From Pseudomonadota bacterium (lineage in GTDB: Bacteria > Pseudomonadota > Alphaproteobacteria > Rhizobiales > Rhizobiaceae): a DNA stretch of 6,733 nt. The notes beneath the pieces were generated by a model that searched no databases, had not been told where the DNA came from, and saw nothing but the letters and a program-made list of their open reading frames with translations. How positions within the stretch are numbered: position 1 is the stretch's first letter; each line of letters opens with the position of its first letter. Positions 1-5,571 of the stretch are shown in pieces. The stretch is from assembly GCA_023422735.1 (NCBI GenBank), contig JAFAGL010000072.1:1-6733 (forward strand), read 5' to 3'. The position numbers were made by a program, and so were the translations under genes.

Positions 1-15
1 GATTACGCATCATGA
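1..15 (+). CDS. Possible 3' end of an upstream gene overlapping the oxidoreductase start (partial)
   Basis: Read in the frame of base 1, the first codons are gat tac gca tca tga, which could be the last four residues (DYAS) and stop of a gene entering from the left. Its TGA would share ATGA with the ATG of the next gene at 12, the usual sign of translational coupling. This also explains why no Shine-Dalgarno sequence is visible before that ATG. With only five codons nothing can be said about the product, and the frame may be coincidental. Confidence 0.35.
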   Translation, partial: DYAS

Positions 16-977
16 CACCGCGCATCGCCGTTCTGGGCTGCGGCTACTGGGGCTCCAACCATATTCGCACATTGAAGTCGCTCGGCGCGCTGCATGCGGT
101 TGCCGATGTCAATCCTGCGCGCGCCGAAGGCTTCGCTGCGGAACAGAACTGCCTTGCGATCGATAGGACGGAATTGTTCCAGCGGCCGGATGTCGATGCC
201 ATCGTGATGGCTTTGCCGCCGCAATTCCATGCCGAAAACGCGATCCAGGCGGTTACCGCCGGCAAGGATGTTCTCGTTGAAAAGCCGATCGCGTTGACCG
301 TTCCGGATGCTGAACGCGCAGTTGCGACGGCCGAAGCGCATCAGCGCATTTTCATGGTCGGTCATGTTTTACGCTTTCACCCTGCCTTTGAGCGTTTGAA
401 GGCGCTGATCGATGCCGGAGAATTGGGCGAGGTCAAATATATCCATTCTCACCGGCTGGGCCTTGGCAAGTTTCACACCGAAAACGACGCCTTGTGGGAT
501 CTCGCGCCGCATGACCTTTCGATGATCCTTGCCATCACTGGCGAAGAGCCGGTGGAAGTGCGCGGCGAGGGGGCGGCGCTGCTCGATCATCTCAGTGATT
601 TCGCCCATGTCCACATGCGTTTCGCCAATGGGGTACGCAGCCATCTTTTCGCATCGCGCCTCAATCCGTATCGCGAGCGCCGGCTGACGGTCGTCGGCAC
701 CAAGGCTATGGCGGTTTTCGATGATGGGGAACCGTGGGCGCGCAAATTGGCGGTTTACCGCCATGCTGTATGGCAAGACAGCGGCCATTGGGCGTTTACC
801 GCCAACGATCCAAGCTATGTCGAAGTGGGCGAAGGGCTGCCTTTGACGCGCGAACTGCAGCACTTCATCGAATGCATTCAAACACGGCAAACACCGCGAA
901 CGGATGGCGAGGAGGCGATCCGCGTTTTACGTGTGCTGACTGCGGGCACGGTGGTTCACGACACGAAAGGCACTTAA
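12..977 (+). CDS. Gfo/Idh/MocA-family NAD(P)-dependent oxidoreductase
   Basis: This is a 321-residue cytoplasmic dehydrogenase of the glucose-fructose oxidoreductase family, typical in length. Residues 1-120 form a Rossmann domain with the dinucleotide-binding turn GCGYWG at 9-14, an acidic DV at 32-33 ending the second strand, and the family signature EKP at 90-92, whose lysine lies at the nicotinamide. GHVLRFHP (117-124) and WDLAPHD (162-168) belong to the C-terminal substrate domain, and the HD pair is the expected catalytic/substrate position. From memory, this motif set resembles sugar-nucleotide oxidoreductases found in surface-polysaccharide clusters, usually near an aminotransferase or acyltransferase. 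It does not look like classical WbpB, so I leave the substrate open. The ATG at 12 has no Shine-Dalgarno in view, but its ATGA could overlap an upstream stop. An earlier start outside the window is possible. It converges on mnmA with a 48-base gap and no convincing terminator. Confidence 0.88.
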   Translation: MTPRIAVLGCGYWGSNHIRTLKSLGALHAVADVNPARAEGFAAEQNCLAIDRTELFQRPDVDAIVMALPPQFHAENAIQAVTAGKDVLVEKPIALTVPDAERAVATAEAHQRIFMVGHVLRFHPAFERLKALIDAGELGEVKYIHSHRLGLGKFHTENDALWDLAPHDLSMILAITGEEPVEVRGEGAALLDHLSDFAHVHMRFANGVRSHLFASRLNPYRERRLTVVGTKAMAVFDDGEPWARKLAVYRHAVWQDSGHWAFTANDPSYVEVGEGLPLTRELQHFIECIQTRQTPRTDGEEAIRVLRVLTAGTVVHDTKGT

Positions 978-1025
978 GCGCCTCCCGGCATCTTCGATTG
1001 CCGACCGGCTATCCGCGTGCTGATC

Positions 1026-2213
1026 TCAGGCGACGGAGCGGATCGTTTCGCCTGACAAACGCGCCAACATGCGTTCGGCGTCCGCTGCACGCTCCGCACG
1101 CTCGATGAAGCCACCGCCGAATACGCGCGCCGTATCCGTGTCGTCGGAATAAAAAACGCAGGCCTGACCGGGCGCAATGCCCGATTCGCCATCGGCAAGA
1201 TCAACCACCGGCTGATTGTTTTCGACAAACAGGACGGCAGGGCGTGGCGGGCGCGTGGAGCGAACCTTCGCGTAAAGAGCGATACCTTCCGCTGGAACCT
1301 GATTTAGCGGCATATCACCGAGCCAATTGGTGTCGCGCAGATAAATACGGCGCGTGGCCAGCGCTTCGCGCGGGCCCACCACCACGCGGGCATGCTCGGC
1401 ATCCAGATGAACCACGAAGAGCGGCTCGCCCGTCGCGACACCGATACCGCGGCGCTGACCGATCGTGTAGCGAAGTATGCCCTCATGCCGGCCAAGGATA
1501 CGGCCATCGATATGCACGATATCGCCAGGGGTCGCAGCCTCGGGGCGAAGTTTTGCAATGATGTCGCTGTAGCGCCCCTGCGGCACGAAGCAGATATCCT
1601 GACTGTCTTGCTTCGCGGCAACGGTCAGGTTTATTTCCTCGGCGATTTTGCGGACTTCAGGCTTGGGAAGATTCCCGAGCGGGAAGCGCAGATAGTCGAT
1701 CTGCTCCTGCGTTGTGGCAAACAGGAAATAGCTTTGATCGCGGTCGCCATCGACCGGCCGGAACATGGCGCGATGGGTGCCATTGGCGCGCGAACGGATG
1801 TAATGGCCGGTTGCCAAAGCTTCGGCGCCCAGATCCTTGGCGGTCGCCAGGAGATCGGCAAACTTGACGGTCTGGTTGCAGGACACGCAAGGGATCGGGG
1901 TTTCACCGGCCGCGTAGCTTTGGGCAAAGGGATCGATCACCGCCTCGCGAAATCGCGCTTCGTAATCCAGCACATAATGCGGGATGCCCAGCGTTTCACA
2001 AACGCGCCGGGCGTCATCGATATCTTGGCCGGCACAGCAGGAACCGGCGCGATGCGTTGCCGCTCCATGATCGTAGAGCTGAAGCGTAACGCCGACGACA
2101 TCATAGTTTTCGCGTTTCAAAATGCCTGCCACGACAGACGAATCAACGCCGCCAGACATCGCGACGACGATGCGCGTGTCTTCAGGACGGCCGGGAAGAT
2201 CCAAGCTGTTCAT
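1026..2213 (-). CDS. mnmA: tRNA-specific 2-thiouridylase MnmA (TrmU)
   Basis: A 395-residue cytoplasmic enzyme that makes 2-thiouridine at wobble U34 of Lys, Glu and Gln tRNAs. It adenylates C2 and transfers sulfur from a persulfide relay. The N-terminal PP-loop ATP-pyrophosphatase motif SGGVDSS is at 20-26. The catalytic cysteine is Cys112 in PCVSCN (108-113), and the persulfide cysteine is Cys208 in [11 protein letters not shown] at 136-138 and DQSYFL at 159-164 are other family signatures. The last ~130 residues form the central and C-terminal beta domains, starting after GQRRGIG (252-258). It is somewhat longer than the roughly 370 residues of the E. coli enzyme. The ATG at 2213 sits about 14 residues before the PP-loop strand and has only a weak purine-rich GAGG far upstream. 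The gene is divergent from sciP across 322 bases. It is a housekeeping gene with no visible link to the cell-cycle genes except position. Confidence 0.97.
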   Translation of the reverse strand: MNSLDLPGRPEDTRIVVAMSGGVDSSVVAGILKRENYDVVGVTLQLYDHGAATHRAGSCCAGQDIDDARRVCETLGIPHYVLDYEARFREAVIDPFAQSYAAGETPIPCVSCNQTVKFADLLATAKDLGAEALATGHYIRSRANGTHRAMFRPVDGDRDQSYFLFATTQEQIDYLRFPLGNLPKPEVRKIAEEINLTVAAKQDSQDICFVPQGRYSDIIAKLRPEAATPGDIVHIDGRILGRHEGILRYTIGQRRGIGVATGEPLFVVHLDAEHARVVVGPREALATRRIYLRDTNWLGDMPLNQVPAEGIALYAKVRSTRPPRPAVLFVENNQPVVDLADGESGIAPGQACVFYSDDTDTARVFGGGFIERAERAADAERMLARLSGETIRSVA

Positions 2214-2535
2214 CGCGGTGGTTGATCCTCATTTGCAAAACCGGGGATGCCGCAGTTTCCCGCGAGCCCCTTTCGACCACAGTATAATGATGGCGCATCG
2301 CAGATGCTACCCTTTCCCATCAGGGGCCGGATAGAAGCCATGTCACATGGCGGTTGCGCTAATCGCTGGGAAAATTTCGATAGCGCGGATCGCAAGTATT
2401 TCAAGTTCCTATCAGCTCAGTAAGCTAAAGTTCATAAACACAAGGCACAGTCATTCCCGGCTTAGGCAAAATTTAAGGCGCAGCCGGTAAGCCAGTGTTC
2501 GATTGGGTCTTTTGAGTTTAGTGTAGAGAGTACGG
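2214..2535. other. Divergent mnmA/sciP intergenic region
   Basis: This is a 322-base stretch without a convincing gene. The right part, AT-richer than the genes around it, carries the CtrA-like box at 2462-2476. That box sits inside a larger inverted repeat, GGCTTA (2459-2464) and TAAGCC (2488-2493). The left part holds two short palindromes: GCATC-gca-GATGC (2295-2307) and CCATG-tca-CATGG (2338-2350). A TATAAT at 2283-2288 has no matching -35 at the right spacing. The mnmA promoter must lie here, but I cannot place it. An open frame on the minus strand (2210-2404) touches the mnmA ATG, but its composition and lack of a Shine-Dalgarno argue against a gene. Confidence 0.6.
2462..2476 (+). promoter_or_regulatory. 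Candidate CtrA binding box upstream of sciP
   Basis: TTAG-N7-TTAA differs by one base from the CtrA consensus TTAA-N7-TTAA. It lies 59 bases before the sciP ATG, a distance that suits a CtrA site overlapping the -35 of an activated promoter. In Caulobacter sciP is a CtrA-activated gene. No good -10 hexamer is obvious 16-18 bases downstream, so the exact promoter is uncertain. Identification rests on the motif alone. Confidence 0.5.
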
Positions 2536-2811
2536 ATGACCGATCTTATTCGCCCGCGTGTCAAATATGTCATCGGGCCGGATGGCAGCCCGCTGACAGT
2601 AGCGGACCTCCCGCCCACAAACACGCGGCGCTGGGTGATCCGGCGCAAAGCTGAAGTCGTGGCCGCTGTTCGCGGCGGCCTTTTGAGCCTCGATGAGGCT
2701 TGCAATCGTTATAAGCTTACAACGGAAGAGTTTCTGTCCTGGCAGGCTTCCATTGATGAATATGGTCTCGCCGGGTTGCGGACCACCAGAATTCAGCAAT
2801 ACCGCCATTAA
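2536..2811 (+). CDS. sciP: CtrA inhibitor SciP (DUF1153 family)
   Basis: A 91-residue protein matching the SciP/DUF1153 family along its whole length. Visible family blocks are IGPDG (13-17), LPPTNTRRW (25-33), the stretch IRRKAEVVAAVRGG (35-48), and the end in LRTTRIQQYR (81-90). Residues 36-75 are predicted to form a helix-turn-helix-like fold with LSLDEA and LTTEEFLSW as successive helices. In Caulobacter SciP accumulates in G1, binds CtrA and blocks recruitment of RNA polymerase at CtrA-activated promoters. It may also contact DNA. The ATG at 2536 is preceded by AGAGAG at a spacing of 6. A CtrA-like box lies upstream and a strong terminator 26 bases after the stop, so the gene is probably monocistronic. 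Proximity to ctrA supports the assignment; in Caulobacter, as I recall, the two are not adjacent. Confidence 0.94.
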   Translation: MTDLIRPRVKYVIGPDGSPLTVADLPPTNTRRWVIRRKAEVVAAVRGGLLSLDEACNRYKLTTEEFLSWQASIDEYGLAGLRTTRIQQYRH

Positions 2812-2837
2812 CCGGCGAAACCTGACAAAAACATGGC

Positions 2838-2862
2838 AAGGCGGTCTTTGGGCCGCCTTTTT
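2838..2862 (+). terminator. Rho-independent terminator of sciP
   Basis: A 7-bp GC-rich stem, AAGGCGG (2838-2844) with CCGCCTT (2853-2859), and an 8-base loop are followed by a run of five T (2858-2862). It starts 26 bases after the sciP stop and is oriented for the plus strand. Confidence 0.9.
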
Positions 2863-2981
2863 CATGTCCAGGAGCAGGGCGATTACCGTTGCGCGTGACA
2901 GGGGGGCGCACCGGCAGAAATTTCGACTGGCAACAGGATATAGGAAGTGGAGATGGCGTCCGGGCAGATAATAACTTTAAC

Positions 2982-3015
2982 AAAAAGGCGCCCAGCCTGT
3001 CGCTGGACGCCTTTT
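2982..3015 (-). terminator. Rho-independent terminator of the fliJ-like gene
   Basis: A long hairpin pairs AAAAGGCG (2983-2990) with CGCCTTTT (3008-3015), then after one mismatch CCAGC (2992-2996) with GCTGG (3002-3006), around a 5-base loop. Read on the minus strand it ends in TTTTTG, 25 bases past the FliJ-like stop. The near-symmetric A and T runs could also let it stop any readthrough from sciP. Confidence 0.88.
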
Positions 3016-3040
3016 CAGACCGTCACCGGATGCGGCGAAA

Positions 3041-3421
3041 TCAGCCGATCATTGCGCTGCTGACACGTGGCTCGATCTCGCGAACGGCGCGAGGATCACG
3101 CGATTCCAAGAGTTCCGCGCGCTCGAGTTCGATTTCCGCTTCGGAAAGAGAAGCCTGCGCCGCGCTTTTCTGTTGAGCCAGATCGGCCTGCGAGTTCTTC
3201 AGATTATCCCGCCGCTGACGAGCCGCCTTGGCGAAGGTCGGATAAGCGAAATGGTTGATATCCGCGATGCCCGCTTTCTTTTCTTCAGCCAGGATCTGGA
3301 GGTCAAGCTCGTTGGCCATACGATCGAACTCCGCGATCATCATGTCGAGCTGCGCCATCTGGCGTTGCTTTTCTTTGACCTGAAATCGCTTGAGCCGGAC
3401 GAGGTTGTCTCGTGACTTCAT
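3041..3421 (-). CDS. fliJ: FliJ-like flagellar export chaperone, short coiled-coil protein
   Basis: A 126-residue protein, almost wholly charged helix, with no signal peptide or membrane segment. It begins MKSRDNLVRLKRFQVKEKQR and continues with two heptad-rich helices, roughly residues 15-55 and 65-115, joined around HFAYPTF. This is the hairpin coiled-coil plan of FliJ, the soluble flagellar export component that contacts the FliI ATPase ring and export gate and escorts chaperones. From memory, rhizobial genomes carry such a FliJ protein beside ctrA, away from the main flagellar cluster. Family identity is likely. A flagellar role in this organism is inferred. I chose the ATG at 3421 because AAGGAG lies 9 bases upstream on the minus strand. 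The frame stays open to 3577, but that extension is cysteine-rich, has no Shine-Dalgarno and is unlike FliJ. It is divergent from ctrA and ends in its own terminator. Confidence 0.78.
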   Translation of the reverse strand: MKSRDNLVRLKRFQVKEKQRQMAQLDMMIAEFDRMANELDLQILAEEKKAGIADINHFAYPTFAKAARQRRDNLKNSQADLAQQKSAAQASLSEAEIELERAELLESRDPRAVREIEPRVSSAMIG

Positions 3422-3589
3422 ACTCGGATACTCCTTGAAGGCGACCTTTTCCCCACCCCGGGCAAGGTTCGCGCAACACTCCACGCTTAGTCTGCAGCCG
3501 TTGCCAGGGCAGCAGGAAACGAATTCGTAATCTTTTCCCCGCCCGGTAACCTTTCGTTTACGGGCCTTCTTAATCATAGGCCCAAGGAC

Positions 3590-3604
3590 TTAAGGCCGGG
3601 TAAA
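3590..3604 (+). promoter_or_regulatory. Candidate distal CtrA box, TTAA-N7-TAAA
   Basis: One mismatch from TTAA-N7-TTAA, lying 260 bases before the ctrA ATG and 169 bases before the fliJ-like start on the other strand. It could serve either gene. This is motif evidence only, and in a moderately AT-rich stretch a chance match is possible. Confidence 0.3.
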
Positions 3605-3772
3605 AATGAGGAACAGATCTTCGCGGTCGAAACCTCGTTTGTAACGAACCACTTACGGGCGATCATTCGCGTGCTGGTTTGAGGCGAGTACCTGTATGTT
3701 GAGTTCGTTAACAACGGTTTGCGCCGAAACGTTAAAAAATTTGGTACGCCGCAGCGGCAAGAACAGATTTCG

Positions 3773-3780
3773 TTAACCAT
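3773..3780 (+). promoter_or_regulatory. Candidate CtrA half-site TTAACCAT upstream of ctrA
   Basis: An exact TTAACCAT, the 8-base CtrA half-site form known from alphaproteobacterial promoters, 83 bases before the ctrA ATG. CtrA controls its own gene in Caulobacter and Brucella, so this is a natural autoregulatory position. No second half-site lies 7 bases away on either side. Confidence 0.5.
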
Positions 3781-3863
3781 TCGGTGGCAGCTTGGTGAAA
3801 GACGCTCGCATCGGCACTGCTTGCCGAATGCGCGCTGTGATGGCGGCGGAGAAGGGGATTGAG

Positions 3864-4559
3864 ATGCGCGTTCTGCTGATTGAAGACGACAGTGCAACCG
3901 CACAGAGCATTGAGTTGATGCTCAAGTCCGAGAGCTTCAATGTTTATACGACCGACCTCGGGGAAGAGGGCGTCGATCTCGGCAAGCTTTACGACTACGA
4001 CATTATTCTTCTGGACCTGAACCTTCCAGACATGTCCGGCTACGAAGTGCTGCGCACCTTACGCCTTTCAAAGGTCAAAACCCCGATCCTGATTCTTTCG
4101 GGAATGGCGGGTATCGAGGACAAGGTTCGAGGCCTGGGCTTCGGCGCGGACGATTACATGACCAAGCCGTTCCACAAGGACGAACTGGTTGCACGCATCC
4201 ACGCCATCGTGCGTCGCTCGAAGGGCCACGCTCAGTCGGTCATCACCACGGGCGACCTGATCGTCAATCTGGATGCCAAGACCGTGGAAGTCGGTGGTCA
4301 GCGCGTTCACTTGACGGGTAAGGAATATCAGATGCTCGAGCTGCTTTCCCTGCGCAAGGGCACGACGCTCACGAAGGAGATGTTCCTGAACCATCTATAT
4401 GGTGGCATGGACGAGCCGGAACTGAAGATCATCGACGTTTTCATCTGCAAGCTTCGCAAAAAGCTGGATACTGCTTCGGGCGGCCAGAATTTCATCGAAA
4501 CGGTGTGGGGGCGCGGTTATGTGCTGCGTGAGCCGGAGGAAATGCGCGTCAGCGCCTGA
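3864..4559 (+). CDS. ctrA: Cell-cycle master response regulator CtrA
   Basis: A 231-residue OmpR-type response regulator, the normal CtrA length. The receiver domain (1-120) has the acidic pocket E7-D8-D9, the phosphoacceptor Asp51 in [13 protein letters not shown], the switch Ser79 and Lys101 in TKPF. The C-terminal winged helix (about 125-223) includes [17 protein letters not shown], the recognition region [13 protein letters not shown] and WGRGYVL. Phosphorylated through CckA-ChpT, CtrA binds TTAA-N7-TTAA sites. In Caulobacter it blocks replication initiation and activates division, motility and envelope genes. In Brucella and rhizobia it is essential, with a stronger tilt to division and envelope. 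The protein ends in Ser-Ala, a short small-residue tail as expected for a ClpXP substrate. The start at 3864 has AAGGGG at a spacing of 7. A GTG-led extension to 3792 is unlike the family. Candidate CtrA sites upstream suggest autoregulation. Confidence 0.98.
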   Translation: MRVLLIEDDSATAQSIELMLKSESFNVYTTDLGEEGVDLGKLYDYDIILLDLNLPDMSGYEVLRTLRLSKVKTPILILSGMAGIEDKVRGLGFGADDYMTKPFHKDELVARIHAIVRRSKGHAQSVITTGDLIVNLDAKTVEVGGQRVHLTGKEYQMLELLSLRKGTTLTKEMFLNHLYGGMDEPELKIIDVFICKLRKKLDTASGGQNFIETVWGRGYVLREPEEMRVSA

Positions 4560-4583
4560 TCCGAGACTTTCGCCATCCTGATC

Positions 4584-4609
4584 AAGCCCGGCCTTCGCGC
4601 CGGGCTTTT
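4584..4609 (+). terminator. Rho-independent terminator of ctrA
   Basis: A perfect 9-bp stem, AAGCCCGGC (4584-4592) with GCCGGGCTT (4599-4607), closes a 6-base loop. It runs into TTTT and then cgttt. It begins 25 bases after the ctrA stop. Confidence 0.92.
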
Positions 4610-4645
4610 CGTTTGACGTGCGGGATGGATCACAACGTACTTGCA

Positions 4646-4669
4646 GAAAAAAGGCCGCTCGCAGCGGCC
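4646..4669 (-). terminator. Rho-independent terminator of chpT
   Basis: On the minus strand a 7-bp stem, GGCCGCT with AGCGGCC (plus-strand arms 4653-4659 and 4663-4669), with a 3-base loop is followed by six T (4647-4652 read as complement). It lies 15 bases beyond the chpT stop. Together with the ctrA terminator it insulates the two convergent genes within 125 bases. Confidence 0.92.
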
Positions 4670-4684
4670 AGTTTCAAAGGTTTC

Positions 4685-5314
4685 TCAGGCTGCGGAAAGC
4701 TGGATTTCTTCCGGCGTGGTGCGGATCGAGATTTCCATACCCGCCTCCTTTGCGAGAAGCAGCGTGTAATAAGGCTGCACGGAATGCGCGTCGATCGGCT
4801 CTTCCGGACGGCCGCCTGCATGAAGCTCAAGGAATTTCGGCGGCACGCGAACCATCGGTCCGGATGAAACCAGTGTGAAGCGCGGCTTGGTTTCGGCCGT
4901 GTCCAGCGTCACTGTGATCTTGCCACCGCGCGGAATCGTGCCGATCGAGATCAGGATCAGGTTCAAAAGAAGCTTCACCTGATTCTTCGGCAAGAGCGCC
5001 CGGGCGCCATTCCAGATCAAATCAGGTTTCTCGTTGGCCACATAGGCTTTGGCCACCGTTTCTGCGTCGCCAGTATCGATTTGCATACCGGCAGAACCGG
5101 CCGCGCCGAAAGCAATGCGGGCGAACTGCAAGCGTGCCGATGCATTCCGTGCACTTGCCCGAATCAGGTTCATCGCGTCTTCGTCCGCGCCACCTTCATC
5201 CAGCAATTCCAGGCCGTTATTGATCGCGCCAACTGGCGAGATGATGTCGTGACATACGCGGCTGCAAAGAAGCGCTGCGAGATCTGGTGCCGACAGCGTA
5301 ACGAGTTCAGCCAT
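4685..5314 (-). CDS. chpT: Histidine phosphotransferase ChpT
   Basis: A 209-residue cytoplasmic protein that takes phosphate from the CckA receiver domain and passes it to CtrA (and CpdR in Caulobacter). The N-terminal dimerising helical hairpin carries the phosphoacceptor His22 in SRVCHDIISPVGAINNGLELL, a histidine-kinase-like H-box. Its second helix runs through SARNASARLQFARIAFGA (54-71). Residues 85-209 resemble a kinase ATPase domain but show no glycine-rich G boxes, in keeping with a phosphotransferase that cannot bind ATP. HSVQPYYTLLLAKEAGM near the end is the conserved family block. The ATG at 5314 has GGGGA 6 bases upstream on the minus strand. It faces ctrA tail-to-tail and is divergent from eipA. 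A GANTC site lies about 28 bases upstream of the start codon. The mid-to-late region appears more diverged from the Brucella protein than the N-terminus, judged from memory. Confidence 0.95.
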   Translation of the reverse strand: MAELVTLSAPDLAALLCSRVCHDIISPVGAINNGLELLDEGGADEDAMNLIRASARNASARLQFARIAFGAAGSAGMQIDTGDAETVAKAYVANEKPDLIWNGARALLPKNQVKLLLNLILISIGTIPRGGKITVTLDTAETKPRFTLVSSGPMVRVPPKFLELHAGGRPEEPIDAHSVQPYYTLLLAKEAGMEISIRTTPEEIQLSAA

Positions 5315-5341
5315 GATGGGTCCCCAATTCTGCGCGCATCC

Positions 5342-5346
5342 GAATC
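5342..5346. promoter_or_regulatory. Candidate CcrM methylation site GANTC upstream of chpT
   Basis: GAATC (GATTC on the minus strand) lies 27 bases upstream of the chpT start codon, and I found no other GANTC in the chpT/eipA intergenic region. CcrM methylates GANTC in alphaproteobacteria, and the methylation state can gate GcrA-dependent promoters. A single 5-base site is common by chance, so a regulatory role is inference only. Confidence 0.3.
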
Positions 5347-5465
5347 ATATGCGCAATCTGTGCCGCTTTTTCGCGGCATTCCGGGTGTTGCGCAAGCACA
5401 ACGCAGCGCGCAATTCATGTTTGATGGGTTTTCAACCCGCCGACATGGTGAAGAAACCCTGCATC

Positions 5466-5476
5466 TTAATGGTTGA
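5466..5476. promoter_or_regulatory. Candidate CtrA site upstream of eipA
   Basis: The plus strand reads TTAATGGTTGA. On the minus strand this contains TCAACCAT followed by TAA, one base from the TTAACCAT half-site, with an overlapping second TTAA. It is 95 bases before the eipA ATG, and CTAGTC about 15 bases downstream could act as a weak -10. It is flanked by an inverted CTGCA/TGCAG pair (5459-5463, 5485-5489). eipA is reported to be CtrA-regulated in Brucella, which makes the site credible despite its imperfect match. Confidence 0.4.
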
Positions 5477-5536
5477 AAAAGGATTGCAGCCTAGTCTGGC
5501 ATCTGAACACGGACCGCAAGGGACGTTTGACGTATC

Positions 5537-5554
5537 GGAGCCAAGGCTGGCTCC
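5537..5554 (+). promoter_or_regulatory. Leader hairpin just upstream of the eipA ribosome binding site
   Basis: A perfect 6-bp inverted repeat, GGAGCC (5537-5542) and GGCTCC (5549-5554), with a 6-base loop ends five bases before the eipA Shine-Dalgarno AGGAG (5559-5563). There is no T run, so it is not a terminator. It may be an mRNA stem affecting translation or stability, or a protein operator. The 5' arm itself contains GGAG, a Shine-Dalgarno-like sequence that the stem would hide. Confidence 0.35.
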
Positions 5555-5571
5555 CAACAGGAGACAACGGC

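Larger units (their letters stand above)
3422..3863. promoter_or_regulatory. Divergent fliJ-like/ctrA control region
   Basis: This is a 442-base region without a supported gene, and it should contain the promoters of ctrA (+) and the fliJ-like gene (-). It holds several CtrA-type elements: TTAA-N7-TAAA at 3590-3604, GTTAAC at 3707-3712, CGTTAA at 3730-3735 and an exact TTAACCAT at 3773-3780. Those from 3707 on are concentrated in the AT-rich last 160 bases before ctrA. Nearer fliJ, the 9-base word CTTTTCCCC occurs twice in direct orientation (3446-3454 and 3532-3540). I found no GANTC methylation site anywhere in the region. No strong sigma70-type -35/-10 pair stands out. By analogy with Caulobacter and Brucella, more than one ctrA promoter is likely. 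Confidence 0.65.

Noticed and set aside
369..890. A 173-codon open frame on - opposite the oxidoreductase
   Set aside because: It is antisense to a gene with clear family motifs. No Shine-Dalgarno or domain was seen.
986..1003. CGGCA ... TGCCG hairpin between the convergent oxidoreductase and mnmA
   Set aside because: A short 5-bp stem with only bulged extension and no T run on either strand, so it is not supported as a terminator.
1392..2225. A 277-codon open frame on + opposite mnmA
   Set aside because: It is fully antisense to mnmA, whose motifs and length are intact. Long antisense frames are common in GC-rich coding DNA, and the product shows no recognisable domain.
2283..2288. Perfect TATAAT in the mnmA/sciP gap
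   Set aside because: No acceptable -35 lies 16-18 bases away on +. The overlapping TATACT on - also lacks a -35. Probably chance.
2210..2404. A 64-codon frame on - whose TGA overlaps the mnmA ATG as ATGA
   Set aside because: The overlap looks like an operon junction, but there is no Shine-Dalgarno and no family resemblance, and the composition looks random. It is more likely leader DNA.
3422..3577. In-frame 52-residue N-terminal extension of the FliJ-like protein, rich in cysteine pairs
   Set aside because: There is no ribosome binding site at 3577, a good AAGGAG lies before the 3421 ATG, and the extension is unlike FliJ, which is a cysteine-poor coiled coil.
5473..5571. In-frame 33-residue extension of EipA
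   Set aside because: It would put a charged segment before the signal peptide and overlaps the candidate promoter. The ATG at 5572 has AGGAG and gives a standard signal sequence.
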